A stretch of 32,977 bases of DNA from positions 1 to 32,977 of the forward strand of contig JAQUEZ010000062.1 in the NCBI GenBank assembly GCA_028684915.1, in the 5' to 3' direction. The DNA is from Desulfobulbus sp. Its GTDB lineage: Bacteria > Desulfobacterota > Desulfobulbia > Desulfobulbales > Desulfobulbaceae. The notes below the pieces were generated by a model, which saw nothing but the letters and a program-made list of their open reading frames with translations, was not told the DNA's origin and ran no database searches. Positions within the stretch are counted from its first letter, which is position 1; each line of letters opens with the position of its first letter. The translations under genes and the position numbers were made by a program. Shown piece by piece: positions 24,971 to 32,977 of this stretch.

Positions 24971-26967
24971 TGCTGGGTTGGTTTAAGAAAAAATTTGGCA
25001 AGAAACAGGTCGAAGAGGAGACGCTTGAGCCGGAACTTGCCCCACAAGAGCCTGCGGTAGTCGAGCCTGAGGGAGAATCCTCGCAAGCGGCCCAGGACTC
25101 TGCTGAGCTCGGGAAAGTTGCGGTTGTTGATGAATCCGAACCGGAAGTTACTGAAACGCTGCGCGATGAGAATCCTGCAATTGAAGAGGCCACGGCTCCG
25201 ACAGCGGAGATGGTTTTCTCGCTTTCTCCCAAGCAGGAGCTTGCTTTTGACATTGCCGAGGAGTTGAATGAGTTTTTCCCTGAACCTGAACCTGAACCAA
25301 TTCTAGAAGAACCCCTCCTGGAGGAGGTGATTGAGACTGTCTTCGAACCGGTAGAATCGGCGGAAAATGTGCAAGAGCTGGTTGTCCCCGTCGATATACA
25401 AGGTGCGGGTGAAACGTTTGCAGAGGAGCCTGCAACTCCCGATGTCGCGGCAGAAGAGTCTGAAGCCGAAACGGAAATTACGGAAGAAGCTGCTCTTGAA
25501 GAGGTTACTTCGCAACCTCAATCGGCAGATATCGTCGAGGAATCAGATCCGTTTGGTGGTGACGCGGCTCAAGCGGAACCGGTTGCTGCGGAAGAAGAGG
25601 TTGTCGGTCTAGCTGAGCCCTCTTTGGCAGAGGCGGAAAGCCTTGCAGAGGAGGTCGTTGCAGAGGCCGAGATACCTGAATCGCAGGCTTTTGTTCCTGA
25701 AGCGGAATCGGAAGAGGCGATTGCTGTTGAGCCTGAGTTGGAAGAATCCGTCGAACCCGATGCAGTCGATCTTGTCGCAGGGGAACCTGAACCTGCGGCA
25801 GAAGAGTGTGAGGTGCCATCCACTATCCCAGTGGAGAGGTTGGCGGATGCGGCCGAGTCACAAGAATTGGCCAATGTCGCTTTTGATGCTGAACAGGGTG
25901 CTGTTGCTGGTGCCGATGCGCAGGAGCTTGTCGAGGGAGAGGTCGCAGAGGCTGGCGAAGCAGAGTTGGTGGCCGGTGAGGGCGCTATTGTTCCCGCTGC
26001 ACCGCTTGCCGAGAAAACCCAGGAAAAACCGGCGAGCAAATCGTTGTTCTCCCGGTTGCGCGACAGACTGGGGAAGACCCGTGATGCCTTTGTCTACCGG
26101 CTTGATCGCTTGTTTCTCGGTAAAAAGGAGATTGACCAGGATCTATTTGAGCAGTTGGAGGAGATTCTGATCACCGCCGATTTGGGCGTAAGCACTACCC
26201 TCGAGTTGATGGATCGGGCCCGGAAAAAAGTCAAACGCGATCAACTCAGTGATCCCCAAGCCCTGAAGAATATCATCCGCGAGGAAATTCTCGCCTATAT
26301 CGAGGCTTCCGACCGGCCTGCCGAATTGGTCATGCCCGAGGAAGGACCTTTCGTGATTATGGTGGTCGGAGTGAACGGCGTCGGGAAGACCACTACGATC
26401 GGCAAGGTTGCGGCCAAGTTTGTCCGCTCGGGTCAGTCGGTGCTCCTCGTTGCCGGCGATACCTTCCGTGCCGCAGCTATCAACCAGCTTCGAATCTGGG
26501 GTGAACGGGTAGGGGTTGAGGTCATTGCCCAGAAACCTGGTGCTGACCCTTCATCGGTGGTTTATGACGGCCTCGAATACGGCGTGGCCCATGCGTACGA
26601 TGTTATCATCATTGATACCGCCGGTCGTTTGCATACCAGTGTGAACCTAATGGAAGAACTGAAGAAGATTAAGCGCGTCATCGGTAAAAAAATGGTGGGC
26701 GCACCCCACGAGTTGATGCTGGTGCTCGATGCGACCACAGGTCAAAACGGTATTTCCCAGGCCAAAATGTTCCACGAGGCGGTAGGTGTCACCGGTTTGG
26801 CTCTGACCAAGCTTGACGGCACGGCCAAGGGTGGTATTGTAGCCAACGTCTGCCGGGAAATCGGCATTCCGGTCCGCTTTATCGGCATAGGTGAGCAGAT
26901 AGACGATCTGCGTGATTTTGATGCGCGGGAATTCGTCGATGCACTCTTTGCCGAACCGGACCGCTAA
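24970..26967 (+). CDS. ftsY: Signal recognition particle receptor FtsY
   Basis: This 665-residue receptor GTPase docks SRP-bound ribosomes at the inner membrane. It begins with a short basic amphipathic stretch ([11 protein letters not shown]). An unusually long acidic Glu/Ala/Pro-rich A domain runs to about residue 345. The N domain starts near 356 ([17 protein letters not shown]) and the G domain has [13 protein letters not shown] (467-479), [25 protein letters not shown] and [10 protein letters not shown]. The E. coli A domain is about 200 residues, so this one is much longer. The A domain's base use is GAA/GAG-rich and looks rapidly evolving. It is translationally coupled to lon, and a terminator follows. 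Confidence 0.96.
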   Translation: MLGWFKKKFGKKQVEEETLEPELAPQEPAVVEPEGESSQAAQDSAELGKVAVVDESEPEVTETLRDENPAIEEATAPTAEMVFSLSPKQELAFDIAEELNEFFPEPEPEPILEEPLLEEVIETVFEPVESAENVQELVVPVDIQGAGETFAEEPATPDVAAEESEAETEITEEAALEEVTSQPQSADIVEESDPFGGDAAQAEPVAAEEEVVGLAEPSLAEAESLAEEVVAEAEIPESQAFVPEAESEEAIAVEPELEESVEPDAVDLVAGEPEPAAEECEVPSTIPVERLADAAESQELANVAFDAEQGAVAGADAQELVEGEVAEAGEAELVAGEGAIVPAAPLAEKTQEKPASKSLFSRLRDRLGKTRDAFVYRLDRLFLGKKEIDQDLFEQLEEILITADLGVSTTLELMDRARKKVKRDQLSDPQALKNIIREEILAYIEASDRPAELVMPEEGPFVIMVVGVNGVGKTTTIGKVAAKFVRSGQSVLLVAGDTFRAAAINQLRIWGERVGVEVIAQKPGADPSSVVYDGLEYGVAHAYDVIIIDTAGRLHTSVNLMEELKKIKRVIGKKMVGAPHELMLVLDATTGQNGISQAKMFHEAVGVTGLALTKLDGTAKGGIVANVCREIGIPVRFIGIGEQIDDLRDFDAREFVDALFAEPDR

Positions 26968-26989
26968 ATCGACCCTTTTAATCCCCCAT

Positions 26990-27021
26990 CGCAGCCGGTC
27001 TTGACTGGCTGCGTCTTTTTT
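26990..27021 (+). terminator. Rho-independent terminator of ftsY
   Basis: CGCAGCCGG pairs with CTGGCTGCG (nine bp, one wobble) around TCTTGA, followed by TCTTTTTT. It lies 22 bases after the ftsY stop. Confidence 0.88.
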
Positions 27022-27078
27022 GTTTGTGAACATGGAATATCGACAACACATATCCAACCTTTTTTTGAATAAAAAATA

Positions 27079-27296
27079 CTGGGTATGCAGTTAGCTCAAC
27101 TTGCCCCAACATATAGAGACTATAGGCATCGACTTTTCATCGGGCTTTGGGCGATAAACTGAGCGAAAGTATAAAAAAATGTTAAATACTGGCATGTTAC
27201 TTAATACTTGAAAAGCGAGTGCGATTTTCAGGCTATAGATCTCACCAATGCTCTATACCACATATGGCGCATGGTTGAGTAAACTGCATACCCACT
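27079..27296. mobile_element. MITE-like non-autonomous element
   Basis: This AT-rich 218-base segment has no gene. Its ends are inverted repeats: TGGGTATGCAGTT-AG-CTCAAC (27080-27100) and, inverted, TGGGTATGCAGTT-TA-CTCAAC (27274-27294), 19 of 21 matching. The nine bases TAAAAAATA occur directly on both sides (27070-27078 and 27297-27305), as a target-site duplication would. A nine-base duplication is typical of IS10/IS50-type IS4 elements. The A-rich sequence makes chance agreement of the flanks possible. The inverted repeats do not match those of the ISL3 element further on. Confidence 0.65.
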
Positions 27297-27545
27297 TAAA
27301 AAATATCAAAAATTTCAGTAATATAATTAATGCTGGTTGATTATGTAACAAATAAGACAACAGTGGAATTTCCACGGGGCCACAAACGAGTCCACACGCG
27401 AGTCCATAAGAATTTTTTGAGGAAGTTTGTGTCGGTTAACTAGCTGTTATTTCTGAATAAGTAATTAATTTCAATGCGCGGGGAATTTCAGGACGCATTA
27501 TCGGAGAAAATACGAACCGCTTGCTAGAAATTGGTGAGAGAATGG

Positions 27546-27581
27546 AACGGGGAGGGCGAAAGTCTTTCCCGTTTTTTTTTT
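27546..27581 (+). terminator. Orphan terminator-like hairpin
   Basis: AACGGGGAG pairs with TTTCCCGTT (nine bp, two wobbles) and is followed by ten T. No recognisable gene ends here; the nearest plus-strand gene upstream is ftsY, which has its own terminator. It could end an unannotated small RNA or a decayed gene. Outside this hairpin and the MITE, the 785-base stretch 26968-27752 holds nothing I recognise. Confidence 0.6.
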
Positions 27582-27752
27582 CCTTGAGTGCTGGGAATGT
27601 ATCACAAGAGAACTACTCCGAAAATGAGAATGCAGAGGATCAACTATTTGTGGTGCATAGAAATTGAATTCCGCCATTTTTGGTGTTTGCGCTTGGAATA
27701 TTACGGGAGGAAAGCCTAAAATCATCTCACCCTTGTCGCGGGAATTTTTTCA

Positions 27753-30215
27753 GTGACGATCTACAGAGAATGCTGTGGGCCAACACGCGCCATGGATTGC
27801 AACCCATTAGAACGCAATGCAATGATGATTTCAAATATACATTCTGAAAAAGCGGAACTTTCCCCTCTTGATATTGCCGAGCTGGCGCGAGTTGTTAAGG
27901 ACCACCGTATACAATCTTATAGGATCATTGAAAGCCGCCGCGAGGATGATTGCCCGGGGTGGCGAGAAACGGTGCTGGCAGAGGCCGCGCATACGCTCAG
28001 GCAGCGCCTTGGCAAGTGGGCTGATTGCCCCATCTGGATCGAAAAATACGTTACCCAAAAAGGGGAATGGATAACCGTCTTTTTGAGCGAAGGAGAAAAA
28101 AAATGCGCGGAAAAGCGTTTGCGTGCACCGCGACGAAATGGAGCAGGCTACATCCTGAATACCGACCATAAACCTCAGACAACGGCGCTGTTCGAACAAA
28201 TTCCGTTGGCTGCCCTGCTCGACGATCAAGCAAGAATCGAGAGGCTGTATGGTCGGCTTGATAAGAAATGTGTCGCCCCGTACACCCCGAAGGATTGTAC
28301 CGATTTCGACTTGAGCAAAGCCCGGATGATCTGGACCTGGGATAACGGTGAAGTGTACCCGACCACCTTGCTCTGCGCACCGATGGTGGGCGTGGCCGAT
28401 GGACCGGCGGGGGAATATCCGGTGTGCATTCCGGCTGAGTGGGGACCACTCTGTCGTGGAAGTTACTGGCATGGCTCATTACATCTGCACGAGGGCTTTT
28501 CGCTGGTGGTGTGCAATGCCGAAGGACGCTATGGGCTGATAAGGCTCCGGCAGCTGCAAGGGCCGACACCTCAAGTCGTCGGCCAGTGGTTCCAGTCCTG
28601 TTCATGGGCTTACCTCTCTGGTGGTAACGGAACTGGTTCAAGCATCCTGGAGGCAACTTGTTCGAATGTTCCGGATGATCGAGGTGAATTGGTTTGTGAT
28701 CTGCTGGATGCGCAGGACGGGCATCGAATCAATCCTCCTGGGATTAAGGCTCTGATGGGATCGATCAACTATCGAGGGGCGATAGTGGTCAATGAAGCTG
28801 GTTTTGGCCGTTTTCATCGTGTGCTTGGTCGTGTGAACAGGCAGGGCGTCCTTTGTAATGGACAAACAAGACCGAGCGGAGAAGGATCGGATGGCACCTG
28901 GGTAGTTGATGATCTTCGTTGGCTAGAAATTGGTTCCGAAAGTGAGCGACTTACCGCAGTGCGTTCTGCAGAAAATGGATTGTGGGGCTATGTTGACCAA
29001 AACGGTGCAATCTCTATTGCCCCACAGTTTGGCGATGTGTGGGCATTTAATTACGGCACGGCCGAGGTTCAGCCGAAGGGAAGTAGCTTTTGGGGCTTGA
29101 TCAACACTTCCGGGCAGTGGGTTCTGCAGCCGGAATGGGCCTACCTGAAACGCTGGAGCAAACGCATCATCGTTGCGGAAGATGCAAAGCTTCGTTGGGG
29201 AGCAATCAACGCGCAGGGAAAGATTATTGTCGAGTTTCGTTCCCTTGATGATTGGATGGCGCACCCGGAGGTGATCAAACGACTGGAACGTGAAGAAAAA
29301 AGGCGCTCCTGGTCGGAAAATAATGAAACAGGCAAGCGACTCACCCTGGTTGAGACAATCGCCGAAATATATAAAATTGAATTCCGAAAGAAAGCTCGCC
29401 AGGCCTTTCTCGATTGTTCGACTTCTCTGGTGGGGGTGGAAGGAATATTTGATGCCGATACCAGCGAGCGTGATTTGAAAGAGGTTGGAGTCTGGGGCCG
29501 GGAAGTTCGGTTGCTCAGGGATAAAACCGATGGCATCTTGCAACCTGGTAAAGGCGAAACAGGCCGAATCGGCTGCTCTTACCCGGTAGGACTTTCAACC
29601 TTCGATCTGTCGGTTGAAGCACCGGTAAGTGGTCTGGCAACCCAACCGGAAGCGGCCATTGGTATTCCCTGGCGAGATTTGGAATTGATCAGGGGGCAAT
29701 CGGGCAAAACGTTTTTGCCGGACATCGTGAAAAATGGGATTTGGGCAGCCTGGAACATGTCCACCGACCTGCTGAGTTTCCTGTTATTGTTCATCCGCAT
29801 GGGGGTTGCCGGGATATGCCTCCATGTGATCCTGAGGGGCGTGTATAAGTTTCCTCTCGTGCCTGCAGTTCCAGGTCTGCTTTGCCTGGGCTACTTTACC
29901 GTCGTGGTCGGAAAATTCGTTATGGAGACTGTTCGCAGGAATTCTTTTCGGGCACAAGAAATCCAGTCGCGGGCCTCTGCTGACAGTAAGCGTTTCTTTT
30001 GGTGGAACCTGCTCGCGTTCTTTGGTTGGGCCATCCTGGTGGTACTGTTCAAGGGGAAGGTGGACAGTCGGTTTGTATTGATCTGGGCCTTGGCTGCCTG
30101 TGGGAGCTTGGTGTGGATGTTATGGCGGATTTTAAGAGTCGGAGTGCCGCCCCGCCCGGTCGACATGATCAAGGAAGTGAAGGCGGCGTTTCGCAATCAG
30201 GTCGAAACCGACTAA
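27753..30215 (+). CDS. Large WG-repeat protein with C-terminal membrane helices
   Basis: This protein of up to 820 residues has unknown function. The central part (about 405-500) holds WG (Trp-Gly) beta repeats: ENGLWGYVDQNGAISIAPQF, SSFWGLINTSGQWVLQPEW and LRWGAINAQGKIIVEF. A degenerate copy near 255-275 reads CNAEGRYGLIRLRQ. A charged helical stretch (about 510-560) follows. Four hydrophobic segments at about 669-695, 700-723, 748-770 and 775-795 should anchor it in the inner membrane, leaving a long soluble N-terminal region that is probably cytoplasmic because there is no signal peptide. Starts are uncertain: GTG 27753 (GGGA nearby), ATG 27792 or ATG 27822. It lies 47 bases before the next membrane protein, so the two are likely one operon. 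Confidence 0.7.
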   Translation: MTIYRECCGPTRAMDCNPLERNAMMISNIHSEKAELSPLDIAELARVVKDHRIQSYRIIESRREDDCPGWRETVLAEAAHTLRQRLGKWADCPIWIEKYVTQKGEWITVFLSEGEKKCAEKRLRAPRRNGAGYILNTDHKPQTTALFEQIPLAALLDDQARIERLYGRLDKKCVAPYTPKDCTDFDLSKARMIWTWDNGEVYPTTLLCAPMVGVADGPAGEYPVCIPAEWGPLCRGSYWHGSLHLHEGFSLVVCNAEGRYGLIRLRQLQGPTPQVVGQWFQSCSWAYLSGGNGTGSSILEATCSNVPDDRGELVCDLLDAQDGHRINPPGIKALMGSINYRGAIVVNEAGFGRFHRVLGRVNRQGVLCNGQTRPSGEGSDGTWVVDDLRWLEIGSESERLTAVRSAENGLWGYVDQNGAISIAPQFGDVWAFNYGTAEVQPKGSSFWGLINTSGQWVLQPEWAYLKRWSKRIIVAEDAKLRWGAINAQGKIIVEFRSLDDWMAHPEVIKRLEREEKRRSWSENNETGKRLTLVETIAEIYKIEFRKKARQAFLDCSTSLVGVEGIFDADTSERDLKEVGVWGREVRLLRDKTDGILQPGKGETGRIGCSYPVGLSTFDLSVEAPVSGLATQPEAAIGIPWRDLELIRGQSGKTFLPDIVKNGIWAAWNMSTDLLSFLLLFIRMGVAGICLHVILRGVYKFPLVPAVPGLLCLGYFTVVVGKFVMETVRRNSFRAQEIQSRASADSKRFFWWNLLAFFGWAILVVLFKGKVDSRFVLIWALAACGSLVWMLWRILRVGVPPRPVDMIKEVKAAFRNQVETD

Positions 30216-30262
30216 ACACATGGTCCAGGCGAAATATGGAAATAAAGAATAGGGGAACAGTG

Positions 30263-31255
30263 ATGGCGGAATATTCCCCGGGAACGAAAAAGACCCATGC
30301 AGGAGAGAAGATCGCCAATGACTGCGTGTTTTTCGCACCGCCACCGCAAGAGATCGGTCAGGTGGCAACGGCCCAGACGACCTTACGGAAAAACTCACCC
30401 CTCCCCATGCTGCCGCTTGCTGTCAGCTACCCCCTGACAATCATTGGTTTGGCTCTGGGCGTGAGCTTGGTCTTGCGTTACCTGTTACATGGGAATGTCG
30501 CCATAAACAGCATGTCGTTTGTTATCGCAGTCGGTGTGGTTGCTCTCTTGATATGGAAGATCAACGGGCCCTTATCGCAGTTTTTCCACGAGTGCACCTA
30601 TGTGGGGGAAAAGGGGGCAGTCAGATTCACCTTGACGAATCAGCATAAACATATCGTCAAGCAAGAAATGTTACTCTTCACTCAGGCCGACTCCCTGTAT
30701 CATGGATCGACCTTGAGGTTCGAGAAATTCTTTTACAGGAAAACGGATTTTTTTTTCGTTTGGAAAGATCAAGACGAAAAGGTGTTACTCAAAATAGCAG
30801 GTGACTATGTCAATAGGTCAGGCCGCCCGAAAAATTTAGATCATCCGTATTATTTCGGGGAAGCTGCCATGGCTGCCTGGAATGCCTACCTGCGCCCACG
30901 GATCTTCAATGCTTTGGAGAAGAATCAGGTCATATCGTTTAAAGCAGAGGACATGATAATTGCATTGAGCAAAGATGTGCTGATGTTTTCCGAAACATCA
31001 AAAAGGCTGGTATTGGGGTGGGGTGATATTCACTCCATAACTCTGGGGGGTGGGATGCTTGAATTTCATCACCAGCAATACATGCGCTCCATGTTGTTTC
31101 CCCGGCTGTGGAGTGGAAAGGGGGCGTTCAGAGGAAGAAAAATCAGGCTGGCGTACGACTCCATCTCCAATGTGGAGCTGTTTTTGGCCGCAATCAGGGA
31201 TCGATATGCCAGTTGGATGGTGAAAAAAACGAAACGAAGAACAAAAATTAAATAG
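30263..31255 (+). CDS. Membrane protein of unknown function (DUF6585-like)
   Basis: This 330-residue protein has two membrane helices early on (about 52-75 and 80-97: LPLAVSYPLTIIGLALGVSL and SFVIAVGVVALLIW). A long soluble C-terminal region follows. It includes beta-rich stretches (GAVRFTLTNQHKHIVKQEMLLF), YYFGEAAMAAWNAYLRPRI and a basic end (MVKKTKRRTKIK). The order of two helices, then a beta domain and a helix reminds me of the DUF6585/YcxB-like membrane proteins, but this is only a resemblance. ATG at 30263 has AGGGGA six bases upstream; the frame open from 29999 overlaps the previous gene and is not used. It follows the WG-repeat gene closely and may act with it. Confidence 0.65.
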   Translation: MAEYSPGTKKTHAGEKIANDCVFFAPPPQEIGQVATAQTTLRKNSPLPMLPLAVSYPLTIIGLALGVSLVLRYLLHGNVAINSMSFVIAVGVVALLIWKINGPLSQFFHECTYVGEKGAVRFTLTNQHKHIVKQEMLLFTQADSLYHGSTLRFEKFFYRKTDFFFVWKDQDEKVLLKIAGDYVNRSGRPKNLDHPYYFGEAAMAAWNAYLRPRIFNALEKNQVISFKAEDMIIALSKDVLMFSETSKRLVLGWGDIHSITLGGGMLEFHHQQYMRSMLFPRLWSGKGAFRGRKIRLAYDSISNVELFLAAIRDRYASWMVKKTKRRTKIK

Positions 31256-31289
31256 GCAGCCAAGATGGGGCGTCTAAAATTTTCGGCTC

Positions 31290-31345
31290 CTCGTCATTTC
31301 GTGTGGATTTGATATATAGGGATCAAATCCACACGAAATGACGAG
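31290..31345 (+). promoter_or_regulatory. 24-bp perfect hairpin at the IS left end
   Basis: Bases 31290-31313 are exactly inverted at 31322-31345 around an eight-base loop (ATATAGGG). The left arm is part of the terminal repeat and the right arm ends at the transposase Shine-Dalgarno (AGAGG, 31344-31348). A transcript entering from outside would fold and could hide the ribosome-binding site. A transcript starting inside the loop or right arm would not. Confidence 0.7.
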
Positions 31346-31353
31346 AGGTGACC

Positions 31354-32598
31354 ATGAATGGCAACGATATCATAGCATTAGGCCTCGGCTTGCAGGCTCC
31401 TTGGGAAATTGTCGGGCAAACGCTGGACACGGGTAAGTCTCCACATGAGTTGCGGTTGAGGATCCAGGCGAAAAGGGGGACCCGTTATCCGTGCCCGGTT
31501 TGTGGTGCCCACAGTCCGGCCCATGATTTCAAGGAAATGACGTGGCGCCACCTTAACTTCTTCCAGCATCATTGCTACATCACCGCGACGGTCCCTCGTG
31601 TCCGGTGTCCGGAGCACGGCGTGAAGCAGGTTGAGGTGCCGTGGGCCAGAAAAGGAAGCAAGTTCACATTGTTGTTCGAGCAGGCGGCTATGCTGCTGGT
31701 TCGGGAAATGCCGGTGCTCACCACTGCCAAAATCCTGGAGATGGATGACAAGAAGCTATGGCGCATCGTGCTGCACCATGTCGGGGCCGCCATGTCCAAG
31801 TTGAATTTGGAGACACTGAAAGCGTTCAGTCTCGATGAGACCAAATCGCGGAAAGGACATCGATATGTCACCGTGTTCATTGACCTTGACCGAAAAGAAC
31901 GACCCGTGGTCTTTGCGACCCCCGGCAAAGGGAAGGCGACGCTGAAGATCTTCAAAGAGCATCTGATTGCCCGGGGCGGCAAAGCCGAAAATGTGGTTGA
32001 GGTCGTTTCCGACATGTCTGGTTCCTTCATTTCCGGGGTGAAAGCCCACTTTGCCAACAGCTCGCTGACTGTCGACTGGTTCCATGTGGTGCAGCTGTTC
32101 ACCAAGGCCGTCGAAGAGGTGCGGCGGGCGGAATCGAAGGAAGTCCCTATGCCCAAAGCCAGCCGTTGGGCAACCCTCAAGAAAGCTGAAGGCCATTTCA
32201 CCGAGGCGCAACTCGATGCATTGGCAGAGCTGGTGGCTATGGATCTCCAAACCGCCAAAGCCTGGCGAGTCAAAGAGTGGCTTCGCTGGGTCCGCAGGGC
32301 TACCACCATGAGAGCTGCGAAATGGCGCCTGACTTGGTTTCTCAATATGGCCGGTTTACTGGTGGCCGAGGCCGAGGTTCTCAAGCCAGTCCGGACGGCT
32401 TTACGAACCGTGGAGAAACATCGAGATGCCATCCTTTCCAGATGGGGGTCGGGCCACAACAACGCAAGGATAGAGGCTTTAAATGGCATTTTTCAGGCCG
32501 CCAAATGCAGGGCTAGAGGGTATCGAAACGACCAGACCTTCATCAGTATCATCTACCTGTTGGCGGCACCGATCCAGAATTTGCTAAAATCCACTTGA
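31354..32598 (+). CDS. ISL3-family transposase
   Basis: This 414-residue DDE transposase starts with an ISL3 zinc-binding region (YPCPVCGAHSPAHD ... VRCPEHGV). A helix-turn-helix region follows at about 100-140. The catalytic core has Asp in FSLDETKSRKGH, Asp in VVSDMSGSFISGV and Glu in NARIEALNGIFQ. All three acidic residues are present and the length is normal, so it looks functional. ATG at 31354 follows GAGAGG; a GTG two codons earlier is less likely. The gene lies entirely within the element bounded by the inverted repeats. Confidence 0.95.
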   Translation: MNGNDIIALGLGLQAPWEIVGQTLDTGKSPHELRLRIQAKRGTRYPCPVCGAHSPAHDFKEMTWRHLNFFQHHCYITATVPRVRCPEHGVKQVEVPWARKGSKFTLLFEQAAMLLVREMPVLTTAKILEMDDKKLWRIVLHHVGAAMSKLNLETLKAFSLDETKSRKGHRYVTVFIDLDRKERPVVFATPGKGKATLKIFKEHLIARGGKAENVVEVVSDMSGSFISGVKAHFANSSLTVDWFHVVQLFTKAVEEVRRAESKEVPMPKASRWATLKKAEGHFTEAQLDALAELVAMDLQTAKAWRVKEWLRWVRRATTMRAAKWRLTWFLNMAGLLVAEAEVLKPVRTALRTVEKHRDAILSRWGSGHNNARIEALNGIFQAAKCRARGYRNDQTFISIIYLLAAPIQNLLKST

Positions 32599-32738
32599 AA
32601 CGACGAAGAGCCAAATTTTCCCTATATTTTTCTTTTCATTTCAATACAATCAACTTGTGACTGTCTACGTAGCATTTGTCGGTAATTGAGGTTTCCGTGG
32701 CTTGGCAAATACAAGTATCCAATAGGATGGAGAGGCGT

Positions 32739-32855
32739 ATGAGGAGAAAATTCGTGGTGAACAAAACGATAATTCAACCAATGTTCATAGCAATGGCCAC
32801 CATGGCGGCAACCTTGATGGTGCAGGCCAATATTGCCGATGCCGGTGATCAGTAA
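32739..32855 (+). CDS. Small 38-residue peptide with signal-like N-terminus
   Basis: The reading is MRRKFVVNKTIIQPMFIA followed by MATMAATLMVQANIADAGDQ, then TAA. A basic start, a hydrophobic Ala/Met-rich core and an A-x-A site (QANIADA) resemble a signal peptide with almost no mature part. GGATGGAGAGG lies just before the ATG, so translation is likely. No family is recognised. It lies between the ISL3 element and another small start with an even better ribosome-binding site, 84 bases on. It may be a leader or small exported peptide. Confidence 0.5.
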   Translation: MRRKFVVNKTIIQPMFIAMATMAATLMVQANIADAGDQ

Positions 32856-32939
32856 GCGTCAAAACAACCGCATCTTTTAGCCAGTATCGTATGATGTCAT
32901 ACTGTGGCCGACTTGAACACCAACCAAGGAGGCCCCACC

Positions 32940-32977
32940 GTGAACACCACCAACTATACAGCCCTCAAGGATAGGCG
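32940..32977 (+). CDS. Start of an unidentified gene (partial)
   Basis: GTG at 32940 follows a near-perfect AAGGAGG seven bases upstream. The visible residues are MNTTNYTALKDR, and the frame runs open to the window edge. Too little is present to name it. Confidence 0.5.
   Translation, partial: MNTTNYTALKDR

Larger units (their letters stand above)
31285..32612 (+). mobile_element. Complete ISL3-family insertion sequence
   Basis: The element is 1,328 bases with imperfect terminal inverted repeats of 26 bases (31285-31310 and 32587-32612, 22 of 26 matching). The ends begin GGCTC(C/T)TCGTC(A/G)TTTC. The eight bases AAATTTTC flank it directly on both sides (31277-31284 and 32613-32620), a perfect target-site duplication of the size usual for ISL3. 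One intact transposase fills it. Intact ends, duplication and gene suggest a fairly recent insertion. It landed 22 bases after the stop of the upstream membrane protein gene, between that gene and the small peptide gene. Confidence 0.95.

Noticed and set aside
1..32977. CRISPR arrays, integrons and prophage attachment sites
   Set aside because: No regularly spaced repeat series, integrase gene or tRNA-linked direct repeats were seen.

Overview
The window reads as a chromosomal segment of a Gram-negative, anaerobic, sulfur-metabolising bacterium, most likely a Desulfobacterota member near the Desulfobulbales. This is inferred from gene content: tandem DsrC/TusE-like proteins, a rhodanese-ferritin fusion, SelB (so the organism uses selenocysteine), a Cys-rich Mrp/NBP35 ATPase, a fused HisH-HisF of the eukaryotic HIS7 type, and NtrC-type sigma-54 regulation. 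No rRNA, tRNA or CRISPR array was recognised. Most of the window is ordinary housekeeping DNA, with accessory DNA at both ends.

Layout. 1-2330: a truncated IS4-like transposase, a YehS/DUF1456 gene and non-coding repeats. 2328-3902 (minus): fused hisHF with a strong terminator. 4142-7403: an overlapping three-gene operon of a sugar-phosphate nucleotidyltransferase, an AmgK-like sugar kinase and the ribosome GTPase Der. 7440-8951: an Hpt phosphotransfer protein and TilS. 9243-13940: a regulatory module. Four overlapping minus-strand genes (heme-type membrane protein, Gly/Arg-rich secreted protein, sensor kinase, sigma-54 activator) face a secreted Met/Gly-rich DUF1104-like protein. A good sigma-54 (-24/-12) promoter candidate precedes the secreted-protein gene and a second, weaker one precedes the four-gene operon, so the activator may control both.

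14363-16953 is the most unusual part. A rhodanese-ferritin fusion is followed by two paralogous 220-residue proteins, each made of two DsrC/TusE-like domains. All four domains lack the C-terminal swinging arm with its penultimate Cys, yet five other cysteines are kept at identical positions in both proteins. The set ends at a strong terminator and may be an undescribed sulfur-handling or redox-sensing module. 16985-21514: an alpha/beta hydrolase, SelB, a metallo-beta-lactamase-fold thioesterase and an Mrp/ApbC Fe-S ATPase. 22150-26967: a compact hsp20-lon-ftsY operon for protein quality control and membrane targeting.

26990-32977: a 785-base gene-free stretch with a MITE-like element, then a large WG-repeat membrane protein and a second membrane protein of unknown function. 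A complete ISL3-family insertion sequence with an 8-bp target duplication follows, then a 38-residue secreted peptide and the start of another gene. Coordinates of starts were chosen from ribosome-binding sites and family N-termini, so several are shorter than the longest open frame.
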